8,563 nucleotides of DNA from Desulfobacteraceae bacterium. GTDB taxonomy: Bacteria > Desulfobacterota > Desulfobacteria > Desulfobacterales > Desulfosalsimonadaceae. Below are positions 1 through 6,175 of the stretch, piece by piece. The position numbers and the translations under genes were made by a program. Where the stretch lies: contig JAABTZ010000109.1 in assembly GCA_011389605.1 (NCBI GenBank), positions 1 to 8,563 on the forward strand. Direction: 5' to 3'. The notes beneath the pieces were generated by a model that saw only the letters and a list, made by a program, of their open reading frames with translations, searched no databases and was not told where the DNA came from. Position 1 is the stretch's first letter. Each line of letters starts with the position of its first letter.

Positions 1-369
1 CTCGTGGGAGCCCTTCCCTACGGGATCCAGAAAAAAATCGAACTGGGCCGTGCCCTTGCAGCAGAACCCGAGCTTCTTTTGCTCGATGAGCCCTGTGCAG
101 GTATGAATGCCGAGGAAAAACAGGATGTGGTCTTCTGGATCAAGGATATCCAGGACGAGCTGGGCATAACCATTTTGTTAATAGAGCATGACATGAACAT
201 GGTCATGGACATATCCGACCGGATTCTGGCTTTAAACTTCGGCCGGCAGATTGCCGAAGGCTTCCCGGATGAAGTCAGCATGCACCCCGAGGTTTTAAAG
301 GCCTATCTTGGAACAGAGGAGGAAGAAGACAGTCAGAATCAAGTTTTGAGAGGCCAAAAACAGGCATAA
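1..369 (+). CDS. livG: LivG-type ABC transporter ATP-binding protein (3' part only)
   Basis: C-terminal 122 residues of an ATPase subunit of a branched-chain-amino-acid-type (LivFGHMK/HAAT) ABC importer; the 5' part lies outside the window and the frame is open from base 1. Seen in the fragment: the ABC signature in its LivG form (LPYGIQKK, residues 5-12), Walker B with catalytic glutamate (LLLLDEP, 25-31, E30), the LivG-typical AGMN D-loop region, and the switch histidine in IEHDMN (H63). The tail ending in YLGTEEEE matches the usual LivG terminus (A-YLG), followed by about 20 polar residues. The protein would sit on the cytoplasmic face of the inner membrane as a heterodimer with the LivF encoded 30 bases downstream. 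Family assignment is firm. The substrate is not: Liv-type systems also carry amides, urea and aromatic or short carboxylates. Confidence 0.93.
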   Translation, partial: LVGALPYGIQKKIELGRALAAEPELLLLDEPCAGMNAEEKQDVVFWIKDIQDELGITILLIEHDMNMVMDISDRILALNFGRQIAEGFPDEVSMHPEVLKAYLGTEEEEDSQNQVLRGQKQA

Positions 370-388
370 ACCGTTTACGCATACGCAT

Positions 389-392
389 GGAG
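389..392 (+). promoter_or_regulatory. Ribosome binding site deciding the TTG start of livF
   Basis: GGAG ends 7 bases before the TTG at 400. No in-frame ATG or GTG lies between the livG stop (367-369) and this TTG. The ATG at 387 is in another frame. This supports a TTG start for livF. Confidence 0.6.
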
Positions 393-399
393 CCGCAAA

Positions 400-1176
400 T
401 TGGGTGCACTGCTGGAAATCAAAAACATCGAGACCTACTATGACTTAATCTATGCTATCCGCGGGGTTTCCCTATCGGTTGCAGAAGGCAGCATAACGGC
501 TATCCTTGGCAACAACGGCGCGGGCAAGACCACGATCCTGCGCACTGCCATGGGGCTTATAGATGATCAGCCGGACAAGGGAACCATTGAGTTTTCAGGC
601 CGGCGCATTGACGGCACGGACACTGAAAAAATCGTGCGCATGGGCATATCCCTGGTGCCCGAGGGGCGCGAGGTGTTTGAAGAACTCTCCATCCGGGAAA
701 ACCTCATGATGGGTGCCTACATCCGGCGGGACAAAAAGGGCGTGGCAGATGATCTGGACCGTGTGTTTGGTTATTTTCCGATCCTTGCCGAGCGTGTCAA
801 TCAATGGGCCGGTACCCTGTCGGGGGGAGAGCAGCAGATGCTGGCCATTGGAAGGGCTCTTATGAGCCGGCCCAAGCTGCTTTTTTTAGATGAGCCGTCC
901 CTGGGGCTTTCGCCCCTGCTGGTAAAAGAAATTTTTGAGATCATAAAAAAAATAAACGAAGAAGGCGTAACCATCCTGCTTGTGGAGCAGAATGCCCGAA
1001 AAGCACTGCAGGTTTCCAATGATGCCCTGATTCTTGAAAACGGCCGGTTTGTCATGAAAGGAAAATCAAGTGACCTGATGGAAGATGAAAATGTGAAGGA
1101 ATTTTACATGGGCGTCCGGTCCAGGGAGTCGGCCAAGGGATACCAGCGCTGGAAGCGCAAAAAAGTCTGGCGGTAA
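400..1176 (+). CDS. livF: LivF-type ABC transporter ATP-binding protein
   Basis: Complete 258-residue ATPase, second nucleotide-binding subunit of the Liv/HAAT-type importer, paired with the upstream LivG. Visible motifs: Walker A GNNGAGKT (37-44), the LivF-typical VPEGREVFEELSIRENL region (86-102) at the Q-loop position, signature LSGGEQQ (140-146), Walker B LLFLDEP (160-166, E165), D-loop SLGLSP (167-172), and VEQN (195-198), where LivF proteins carry Gln instead of the usual switch His. The start is TTG 400, supported by GGAG 7 bases upstream. The protein is about 20 residues longer than E. coli LivF because of a basic C-terminal tail (from about 236; RKKVWR at the end). It lies 30 bases after livG and 14 bases before the acyl-CoA synthetase, so co-transcription is likely. 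The substrate cannot be read from the ATPase. Confidence 0.95.
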   Translation: MGALLEIKNIETYYDLIYAIRGVSLSVAEGSITAILGNNGAGKTTILRTAMGLIDDQPDKGTIEFSGRRIDGTDTEKIVRMGISLVPEGREVFEELSIRENLMMGAYIRRDKKGVADDLDRVFGYFPILAERVNQWAGTLSGGEQQMLAIGRALMSRPKLLFLDEPSLGLSPLLVKEIFEIIKKINEEGVTILLVEQNARKALQVSNDALILENGRFVMKGKSSDLMEDENVKEFYMGVRSRESAKGYQRWKRKKVWR

Positions 1177-1179
1177 CAC

Positions 1180-1184
1180 GGAGG
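1180..1184 (+). promoter_or_regulatory. Strong Shine-Dalgarno for the TTG-started acyl-CoA synthetase
   Basis: GGAGG is followed by a 6-base spacer and TTG at 1191. It lies in the 14-base gap after the livF stop. Its strength makes the TTG start credible; the next in-frame ATG is 19 codons further in. Confidence 0.7.
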
Positions 1185-1190
1185 AATACA

Positions 1191-2981
1191 TTGACTGCAT
1201 CCACAACCCCTGCTGTTTTCAAACAAACGGTTTCATCACGCGAACAAATGGTTGCCATGCGCTACAAAAAACTTGGCCTGTGGCGAGATATCACCTGGAA
1301 TCAATATTTTGATACCGCAAGAAACATAAGCGCCGCCTTAATTGACATGGGACTTGAAAAGGGCGCGTGTGCGGCCATTATTGGGGACAACTGCCCGGAA
1401 TGGGTGACAATTGACATGGGCATCCAGTGCGCAGGCGGAGTCTCCGTGGGCATATACACCACCAATGCCTGGCAGGAAGTTCAGTACGTGGTATCCAATT
1501 CCGACTCGGTTTTTCTGTTTGCCGAAAACGAGGAGCAGCTTGACAAGTGGCTTAATTTCAGGGACTCAGTGCCTGGCCTGAAAAAAGTAATTGTATGGGA
1601 CACAAAAGGGCTGAGGGAATTTACAGATCCCATGGTCACGAGCCTGGAACAGTTAATCGAACACGGCAAAACCCTTGCCAAAACAGATGTGGACCGGCGC
1701 TCAGAAGAACTGAGACCCGAAGACCTGTGCGTGCTCATCTATACTTCCGGCACCACCGGCCCGCCCAAGGGTGCCATGCTAACCCACGGCAATGTCACCT
1801 GGATGGCAGAGGCCATTGTGGAGCAGAATCCCATGGACAAGGGCGACGAAGTGCTTTCCTTTCTGCCCTTGTGTCATATATTTGAGCGCCTTTTTTCCGT
1901 GTTCACCCATCTTCGGCACGCCTATGTGGTCAACTTTGTGGAAAAACCCGATACGGTCACCGACAACATGGTGGAACTCTCTCCCACGGTTGGCTATGCC
2001 GTGCCCAGGATCTGGGAAAAATACTCTTCTGCCATACATATCCGCATGTCAGATGCAACCCGGGCTAAAAGACTGGCATATTACATGGCCTTAAAAATCG
2101 GCCGAAAAAGGGCCGGCCTGAAAATGAATTTTAAAAATGTGCCGGTTTGGCTGGAAATATGTTTTCAATTGGCCCATTTTGCCGTATTTCGCAAACTAAA
2201 AGAAAGACTCGGCTTTGACCGCATCCGGGTTGCCTATTCCGGGGCCGCCCCCATATCGCCTCAGGTGCTTTACTTTTACCAGTCAATGGGGATTAACCTG
2301 ATTGAAGGCTACGGCCAGACCGAGGGTACAGGTGTTACCTGCACATCCCAGGAAGGCCGCGCCAAATTCGGTACCGTTGGCACCCCGGTGCCGGGCAGTG
2401 AGGTGAAAATTGCAGAAGACGGCGAAATCCTGGTCAAGTCGCCGGGTGTCTTTGCCGGGTATTACAAAAACGAAAAAGCCACGGCTGAAACCTTAAAAGA
2501 CGGATGGCTCTATTCCGGAGACGTAGGTGAAATTGACGAAGACGGGTATCTGAAAATCACTGACAGGAAAAAAGACATCATCATCACCGCAGGGGGCAAA
2601 AACATCTCGCCCCAGTATATCGAAAACATGCTAAAGGCCAGCGTCTACATAAATGACGCGGTGTTGATCGGCGACCGGCGCAAATTTCTATCCGCCCTGA
2701 TTATGATTGATGAAGACAACGTAGTCAAATACGCCCAGGAAAATAAAATCCAGTTTTCAACCTACGGGGATCTGGCAGCCCACCCGGAGATCAACAAGCT
2801 GATTCAATCGGAAATCGACCAGGTCAACAAGGCTTTGGCCCGGGTGGAAAACGTCCGCAAATTCCGCATTCTGCCCAAAAAACTCTACGAAGAAGACGGC
2901 GAGGTCACCCCCACCATGAAGGTCAAGCGCAAGTATGTAAACCAGGCATTTGCAGATATTATTGAAGAGATGTACCGATAA
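1191..2981 (+). CDS. AMP-forming long-chain acyl-CoA synthetase (FadD/FAA1-type, ANL superfamily)
   Basis: 596 residues, the usual length for the group. It activates a carboxylic (fatty) acid with ATP to an acyl-adenylate, then to acyl-CoA. Motifs in order: P-loop YTSGTTGPPKGAM (184-196), the conserved LPLCHIFER segment (225-233) typical of long-chain synthetases, YSGAAP (349-354), EGYGQTEG (372-379), YSGDVGEID (441-449) with the ribose-binding Asp, the hinge TDRKKDIIITAGGKNISP (457-474), and the C-terminal PTMKVKRK (574-581) carrying the candidate catalytic Lys577. No signal peptide or clear transmembrane segment is seen, so it is probably cytosolic or membrane-associated. It sits 14 bases behind livF with its own strong RBS, suggesting that uptake and CoA activation are co-expressed. 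Chain length and aromatic versus aliphatic preference cannot be told from the sequence. The E. coli name fadD is not assigned because such genomes usually hold several paralogues. Confidence 0.95.
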   Translation: MTASTTPAVFKQTVSSREQMVAMRYKKLGLWRDITWNQYFDTARNISAALIDMGLEKGACAAIIGDNCPEWVTIDMGIQCAGGVSVGIYTTNAWQEVQYVVSNSDSVFLFAENEEQLDKWLNFRDSVPGLKKVIVWDTKGLREFTDPMVTSLEQLIEHGKTLAKTDVDRRSEELRPEDLCVLIYTSGTTGPPKGAMLTHGNVTWMAEAIVEQNPMDKGDEVLSFLPLCHIFERLFSVFTHLRHAYVVNFVEKPDTVTDNMVELSPTVGYAVPRIWEKYSSAIHIRMSDATRAKRLAYYMALKIGRKRAGLKMNFKNVPVWLEICFQLAHFAVFRKLKERLGFDRIRVAYSGAAPISPQVLYFYQSMGINLIEGYGQTEGTGVTCTSQEGRAKFGTVGTPVPGSEVKIAEDGEILVKSPGVFAGYYKNEKATAETLKDGWLYSGDVGEIDEDGYLKITDRKKDIIITAGGKNISPQYIENMLKASVYINDAVLIGDRRKFLSALIMIDEDNVVKYAQENKIQFSTYGDLAAHPEINKLIQSEIDQVNKALARVENVRKFRILPKKLYEEDGEVTPTMKVKRKYVNQAFADIIEEMYR

Positions 2982-2999
2982 AAAATTCCTATTCAAATA

Positions 3000-3020
3000 T
3001 TGATGGCACCGTAAAAAGTC
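3000..3020 (+). repeat. Solo terminal motif of the palindromic repeat family
   Basis: GATGGCACCGTAAAAAGTC (3002-3020), preceded by TT. It matches the reverse complement of the right end of the full element at 5477-5602 with about two differences. It lies in the 46-base gap between the convergent stops of the acyl-CoA synthetase (2981) and the CoA-transferase (3028). No partner inverted end is present nearby, so it is an isolated end or remnant. Confidence 0.65.
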
Positions 3021-3027
3021 ATTGGAA

Positions 3028-5202
3028 TCAAATTATTCCTGCCAGCCGCATGCCCGCCATCAGTGTTTTCTGCATGGTTTTTTCCTCGGGTGTTTCCGCT
3101 GCGGCCAGGTTCATTCGCTCCATCATCGGCATTGCATTTTCAGGTGGTGTATCGGGCATGGATGCAATCATGTCTCCCAGCTCATGGGCGCTGTCGCTGA
3201 CTGATTTTTGCTTGAGCATCTTAAGCGACTGGGCCACGATCATCTCTACAAGATCAAATTCGGAGCCGAACGGAAACGGCCCGAAATGCCCTTCGGCCTT
3301 ATACGGCTTGAGCACAGAGGCAATGCGCTCGGGAGTGTTATTGCGATATTGCCCGGGTATCTGGTAATCCCGGGGTATCTTGTTGTATTTTTTAGCCTCG
3401 GCCAGAAGCTCATCCTGGAATCTGGAGTCAGTGACTTTGAGCATCTCCTTGATTACATCCTGGTCGCATTTACCACTGATGTCGGCAATGCCGTATTCAG
3501 TTACCACAATATCACGCAGATGCCGGGGAATTGTTACATGTCCATAATTATATACTATGTTTGACAGCACCTTACCCTTTTCCTGCCGCGTGCTTTTGAT
3601 CATCATGACAAGACGTCCGTCTTTTAAGGCATGGGCCATGGCCACAAAATTGTACTGACCGCCAACGCCTGAAACAACAGTGCCGTCTTCAAGACCGTCT
3701 GAAACAACATGGCCCAAAAGGGTGGCCTTCATGCCTGTGTTGCAAAACCGGCCGTCTTTGCGTTCAACAGCGCGCAAGTGTTCGCCTCCGTAAAGCTGGT
3801 TGGCAACTTCCACGCCTGTCATCTCAAAGAGCTGCCGTTCTTTGTCGCTCATTTTGCGCAGATGGTCATAAAAATCCCTTGGACCTATGAAAAAAGCACC
3901 TGTGAGCACAACACCGTTTTGCAGCCGCTCACCCAGACAATTGCCGCTGACGGCCTCCAGATTTTGGCCATCATCGAGGTTGGCCGAAAATCTGGCGCCA
4001 TCGGCAGCTACAATATGGCCTTTTTCATAGGAAAGGTCCTGGGCAAGGACTCCGAAATACTGCAGTGTGTCAAAATCTTTCCGGGTCAGATAGGGATGGA
4101 TGATTTCCTGCTCAATCATAAGCTTAAGCGTATCAGGCCGGATTTCGTCTGTGAGCAGTCCCTGGTTGATCAGGGTCTGAATGCCTATGTGATGATAAAC
4201 CCTGCGTTTGATAACATCGCTTTTGTACAGCTGAATAAAAGCATCCACAAGCATTTCAGTTGAGCCGTAAATGCCCTTCTCAAAGGTACCGGTTCCGCCA
4301 AGTTCGTCAATGAGCGGAGAATATTCACCGGTAATCCCGGCATCCTGTACCACTTTCCTGTATACTTCATTGTTGTTCTGGCGCATGTCAAGGGATGCCG
4401 CAATAGCATCGCCCAAAGCGCCGATGCCGATCTGGAGCGTGCCGCCGTCTTTTATCAGGGTGCTTACATGAAGGCCGAGCATGTGATCCGGGTCGGCCAC
4501 GGGCAGCCGGGGGGTGCTAAACAGGGGCTGATCACCTTCTCCCGTGTCAATGATTACATCATAGGCCTCCGGGGCTACCTCTGCATCACCGTACATAAAG
4601 GGCAGTTCGGAATTTACCATGCCGATGGCCAGCCTTTTTTCGCCTTCCTGCTGAGCCTTTCTGAACTCCTGCAATCCTTCTATTGTATTGTCTGCGTTGC
4701 ACGAAAGGCTGTAGGTCAGGTTTCCGTTGGTTTCTTTTCTGGCTAACATGTTGGCCACGATACGGTTGTTGTTGGTTGCACAATCCCTTACTACATGGGT
4801 GTAATTGGAGCTGATGTAATTTTGCTGCATTTCAGGATTTTTGCTGTATGAACCGGCTTTGCAGAAAATTTCATGAATTCTCACATTTGGAGGCAATCCG
4901 CCATTCCTGAGATCAGTCATGTAATCCAGGTCAGGCACCCCGGCATAGACACGGTTGACAAAGGGTTCCAGAAACCGGCGCTCCAGTTCGCTGTTCCAGG
5001 AAGGTTTTTCAAGGGAAAGGGCGGTAAAGATCGTAAGCGAAAGCTGAGGGTTCTGTTTAACCCTATGGTATAAGGCATTGAGAAGCGGAACAGGTTTTCC
5101 GAGACCAAGAGGGCTTCCTATACGAATATCAGTACCAAAGACATCTATGATATGATCTACACACTGCTCAATTGTTAAATACATGGGTCTTTTTGCATCC
5201 AT
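3028..5202 (-). CDS. Acetyl-CoA hydrolase / CoA-transferase family protein (long form)
   Basis: 724-residue protein of the acetyl-CoA hydrolase/4-hydroxybutyrate CoA-transferase family, which moves CoA between short-chain acids through a glutamyl-CoA thioester. Residue numbers here count from the ATG at 5211 (add 3 to numbers counted from 5202). Seen: GTLQIGIGALGDAI (257-270), a glycine-rich CoA-binding stretch; GIYGSTEML (313-321), where E319 is the candidate catalytic Glu; FFIGPRDFYDHL (440-451); GVGGQYNFV (515-523), the GGQxxFV hallmark; and TEYGIADISG (571-580), the conserved C-terminal motif. Classic members run about 430-550 residues. The excess here is a stretch of roughly 90 residues between E319 and residue 440 plus an extended C-terminus. 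Start: GAGG at 5213-5216 lies 1 base from the ATG at 5211 but 10 from the ATG at 5202, so the latter is preferred. Hydrolase or transferase activity and the acid partners are not decidable here. The gene converges on the fatty-acid operon and is transcribed alone. Confidence 0.9.
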   Translation of the reverse strand: MDAKRPMYLTIEQCVDHIIDVFGTDIRIGSPLGLGKPVPLLNALYHRVKQNPQLSLTIFTALSLEKPSWNSELERRFLEPFVNRVYAGVPDLDYMTDLRNGGLPPNVRIHEIFCKAGSYSKNPEMQQNYISSNYTHVVRDCATNNNRIVANMLARKETNGNLTYSLSCNADNTIEGLQEFRKAQQEGEKRLAIGMVNSELPFMYGDAEVAPEAYDVIIDTGEGDQPLFSTPRLPVADPDHMLGLHVSTLIKDGGTLQIGIGALGDAIAASLDMRQNNNEVYRKVVQDAGITGEYSPLIDELGGTGTFEKGIYGSTEMLVDAFIQLYKSDVIKRRVYHHIGIQTLINQGLLTDEIRPDTLKLMIEQEIIHPYLTRKDFDTLQYFGVLAQDLSYEKGHIVAADGARFSANLDDGQNLEAVSGNCLGERLQNGVVLTGAFFIGPRDFYDHLRKMSDKERQLFEMTGVEVANQLYGGEHLRAVERKDGRFCNTGMKATLLGHVVSDGLEDGTVVSGVGGQYNFVAMAHALKDGRLVMMIKSTRQEKGKVLSNIVYNYGHVTIPRHLRDIVVTEYGIADISGKCDQDVIKEMLKVTDSRFQDELLAEAKKYNKIPRDYQIPGQYRNNTPERIASVLKPYKAEGHFGPFPFGSEFDLVEMIVAQSLKMLKQKSVSDSAHELGDMIASMPDTPPENAMPMMERMNLAAAETPEEKTMQKTLMAGMRLAGII

Positions 5203-5212
5203 ATTAACCATA

Positions 5213-5216
5213 CCTC
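5213..5216 (-). promoter_or_regulatory. Ribosome binding site that favours the inner ATG (5202) of the CoA-transferase
   Basis: On the minus strand GAGG precedes T-ATG(5211)-GTT-AAT-ATG(5202). One base is too short for use of the first ATG. Ten bases to the second is at the long end of the usual range. This moves the start three codons inward. Confidence 0.5.
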
Positions 5217-5425
5217 AAAAATTTGATAACTTTCATTTAAATATCCATCAAAGCAGGCATAGGCAGCCCTGCGGCCAAAATCTACGGCCTGGCAAAAAAT
5301 TCAATCTCTGCATTACATTCAATGCCCCGGAATTTTACGTAACAGCTAAGCACGCTGTATTCCTGGCGATTGAGCAAGGCTTTATCTTAAACTTTTTACA
5401 AAGCCGTTTAAAATCACTCAGTTCA
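5217..5425. other. Intergenic region upstream of the CoA-transferase, no gene seen
   Basis: This stretch runs from the CoA-transferase leader to the first repeat element. Reading frames that cross it are antisense continuations of the CoA-transferase or show no family resemblance or RBS. It should hold the promoter of the CoA-transferase (minus strand). The only candidate noted is a weak sigma-54-like match at 5263-5277. Around 5388-5398 there is an isolated ACTTTTTACA resembling the right end of the repeat family, perhaps an older remnant. Confidence 0.5.
5263..5277 (-). promoter_or_regulatory. Possible sigma-54 (-24/-12) promoter for the CoA-transferase
   Basis: Minus strand TGGCCGCAGGGCTGC fits the TGGCAC-N5-TTGC layout with GG and GC at the correct 12-base offset, but 3 of 10 consensus positions differ. 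It lies about 60 bases from the start codon, a reasonable distance. Chance matches of this quality are common, so this is only a candidate. Confidence 0.2.
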
Positions 5426-5602
5426 GATTTTTACAAGTTTGTCAAAACTGATGTACTCGTAAAAAGTCTGATTTCAGATGGGGCCGTAAAAAGTTCAAGA
5501 TCAAGGCTTGCGCCATTTCGAAGAATGCAACGTACTCAGCCGTACGTGAAATTCTTCAGGAATCGTGCGTAACGCAGATATTGTACTTTTTACGGTTCCA
5601 TC
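5426..5602 (+). repeat. Palindromic MITE-like element, copy A (small hairpin + 126-bp palindrome)
   Basis: Two modules. First, 5426-5468: GATTTTTACAAGT paired with ACTCGTAAAAAGTC across a short loop, an imperfect small hairpin. Second, 5477-5602: a 126-base imperfect palindrome with ends GATGGGGCCGTAAAAAGT and ACTTTTTACGGTTCCATC. These pair over 18 positions, the only non-Watson-Crick pairs being two G-T. The apex pairs ACGTAC (5530-5535) with GTACGT (5542-5547). The terminal motif is duplicated in direct orientation 27 bases apart (GATG at 5450 and 5477). No open reading frame or transposase is encoded. It lies between the divergent CoA-transferase and lipoprotein genes. About 89% identical to 8171-8296, with no length change. 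It could be a transposase-mobilised MITE, a REP/BIME-like element or a structured RNA. Confidence 0.85.
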
Positions 5603-5617
5603 AACTTTCTTTATTAA
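5589..5617 (+). promoter_or_regulatory. Possible sigma-70 promoter partly supplied by the repeat's right end
   Basis: TTTACG (5589-5594, inside the terminal repeat) is 17 bases from TATTAA (5612-5617, outside it). Each hexamer matches consensus at 4 of 6 positions. A transcript from here would begin near 5624 and run into the lipoprotein RBS at about 5648. The match is weak but correctly placed. Confidence 0.25.
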
Positions 5618-5645
5618 AGATCATTCGCATGCCTTTCAGAAAAAA

Positions 5646-5666
5646 GAAGGAAAGATGAAAAAAAAA
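5646..5666 (+). other. RBS, ATG and A9 tract one frame out of register with the lipoprotein frame
   Basis: GAAGGAAAG (5646-5654) sits directly before ATG 5655, followed by nine A (5658-5666). Read straight through, this ATG encodes MKKKALFQG and stops at the TGA at 5682-5684. One extra A would give M-KKK-STVPG and run into the lipoprotein frame, restoring a complete signal peptide. So the run is where a frameshift, slippage or sequencing indel must be placed. Confidence 0.6.
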
Positions 5667-5689
5667 GCACTGTTCCAGGGCTGACATTA

Positions 5690-6100
5690 TTGTTTTTCAT
5701 ATCCGCTTTTACGTTGATGTGCCTGTCCGGTTGCAGCGGAAGCAAAGAAGCAGATCTTGATATTTTGGATTATGAATTTTTTATCCAGAAGGATAATAAC
5801 GACTATGTTATTAACGCAAAAGGCACAATTGTCAACACAGGGGACAGGGATGTTAAAAATGTTGAAATTACAGGCTACTGCAAAGAATGCAGCAGCAGTA
5901 TTGTCGGCAACCAGTGGTTTGTAAGTGATTATGAAAAAATGGACCACCAAAAAGCCATTATAAGCCATCTTCCTTCAGGGTCCAGCAGGAGTTTCGAATT
6001 CTCGGAGATCGCATATTTCTCCCCAAGAATGGACAAGGTGCCTGAAGATCTTCCGGAAAGTCTTGAAATTTCAATAGAGTCATATGAAAATGCAAAATAA
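5690..6100 (+). CDS. Small lipoprotein, FxLYD-like beta domain; start disrupted by an A9 frameshift
   Basis: The visible frame (136 residues from TTG 5690) opens with a hydrophobic segment and the lipobox LSGC (12-15), so Cys15 would be lipidated. Ser follows at +2, consistent with outer-membrane sorting. The mature part (about 120 residues) has alternating beta-type sequence with INAKGTIVNTGDRDVKNVEI (41-60), which resembles the 'new/extra component in a conserved fold' pattern of FxLYD-type domains. The family call is low confidence. TTG 5690 has no RBS and yields a signal peptide without a basic n-region. Upstream in the same frame the codons read KKKSTVPGLTLL, and an RBS-backed ATG at 5655 lies one base out of frame across nine A. 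A 1-base deletion, a sequencing error or slippage is therefore likely, with a true product of about 148 residues and Cys at 27. It lies 75 bases before mscS on the same strand. It may be a pseudogene if the deletion is real and no slippage occurs. Confidence 0.6.
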   Translation: MFFISAFTLMCLSGCSGSKEADLDILDYEFFIQKDNNDYVINAKGTIVNTGDRDVKNVEITGYCKECSSSIVGNQWFVSDYEKMDHQKAIISHLPSGSSRSFEFSEIAYFSPRMDKVPEDLPESLEISIESYENAK

Positions 6101-6101
6101 C

Positions 6102-6155
6102 AGTTTAAGATCAAGGCCTGCTTAACGCAGATACTGGACTTTACGAGCGCATCAA
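6102..6155 (+). repeat. Copy C of the palindromic element, apex deleted and left end missing
   Basis: 6102-6121 matches copy B 8186-8205 with two differences, and 6123 onward matches 8264 onward through the right end (ATCAA). The intervening 57 bases of copy B (8206-8262), which form the upper hairpin, are absent. The left terminal inverted repeat is also absent, and the right one has lost two T. It starts one base after the lipoprotein stop codon (6098-6100) and ends seven bases before the mscS Shine-Dalgarno. Confidence 0.75.
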
Positions 6156-6162
6156 TAACTAT

Positions 6163-6167
6163 GGAGG
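6163..6167 (+). promoter_or_regulatory. Shine-Dalgarno of mscS
   Basis: GGAGG with an 8-base spacer to ATG 6176. It lies just downstream of the degenerate repeat copy. Confidence 0.7.
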
Positions 6168-6175
6168 AATAAATC

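Noticed and set aside
982..996. LivF lacks the usual ABC switch-loop histidine (VEQN instead of xEHD)
   Set aside because: Gln at this place is standard in LivF proteins, including E. coli LivF, so it is not a defect.
1595..2094. Alternate-frame open frames inside the acyl-CoA synthetase
   Set aside because: Out-of-frame readings of a gene whose main frame has all family motifs.
2982..3030. Possible bidirectional terminator between convergent genes (GGAAT/ATTCC dyad)
   Set aside because: The stem is only 5 bp, AT-rich and lacks a matching U-tract, so it is too weak to call.
3050..4746. Several plus-strand open frames of 66-184 residues opposite the CoA-transferase
   Set aside because: They are antisense to a strongly conserved gene, with no RBS and no family resemblance. 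They are shadows.
5183..5572. 129-residue plus-strand open frame running from the CoA-transferase start into repeat copy A
   Set aside because: It overlaps the antisense N-terminus and the palindromic element. The composition is not protein-like and there is no RBS.
5426..5602. Rho-independent terminator reading of the hairpin in copy A
   Set aside because: The stem is far longer than a terminator, has no U-run after it, and recurs at sites not downstream of genes, so a mobile or structural repeat fits better.
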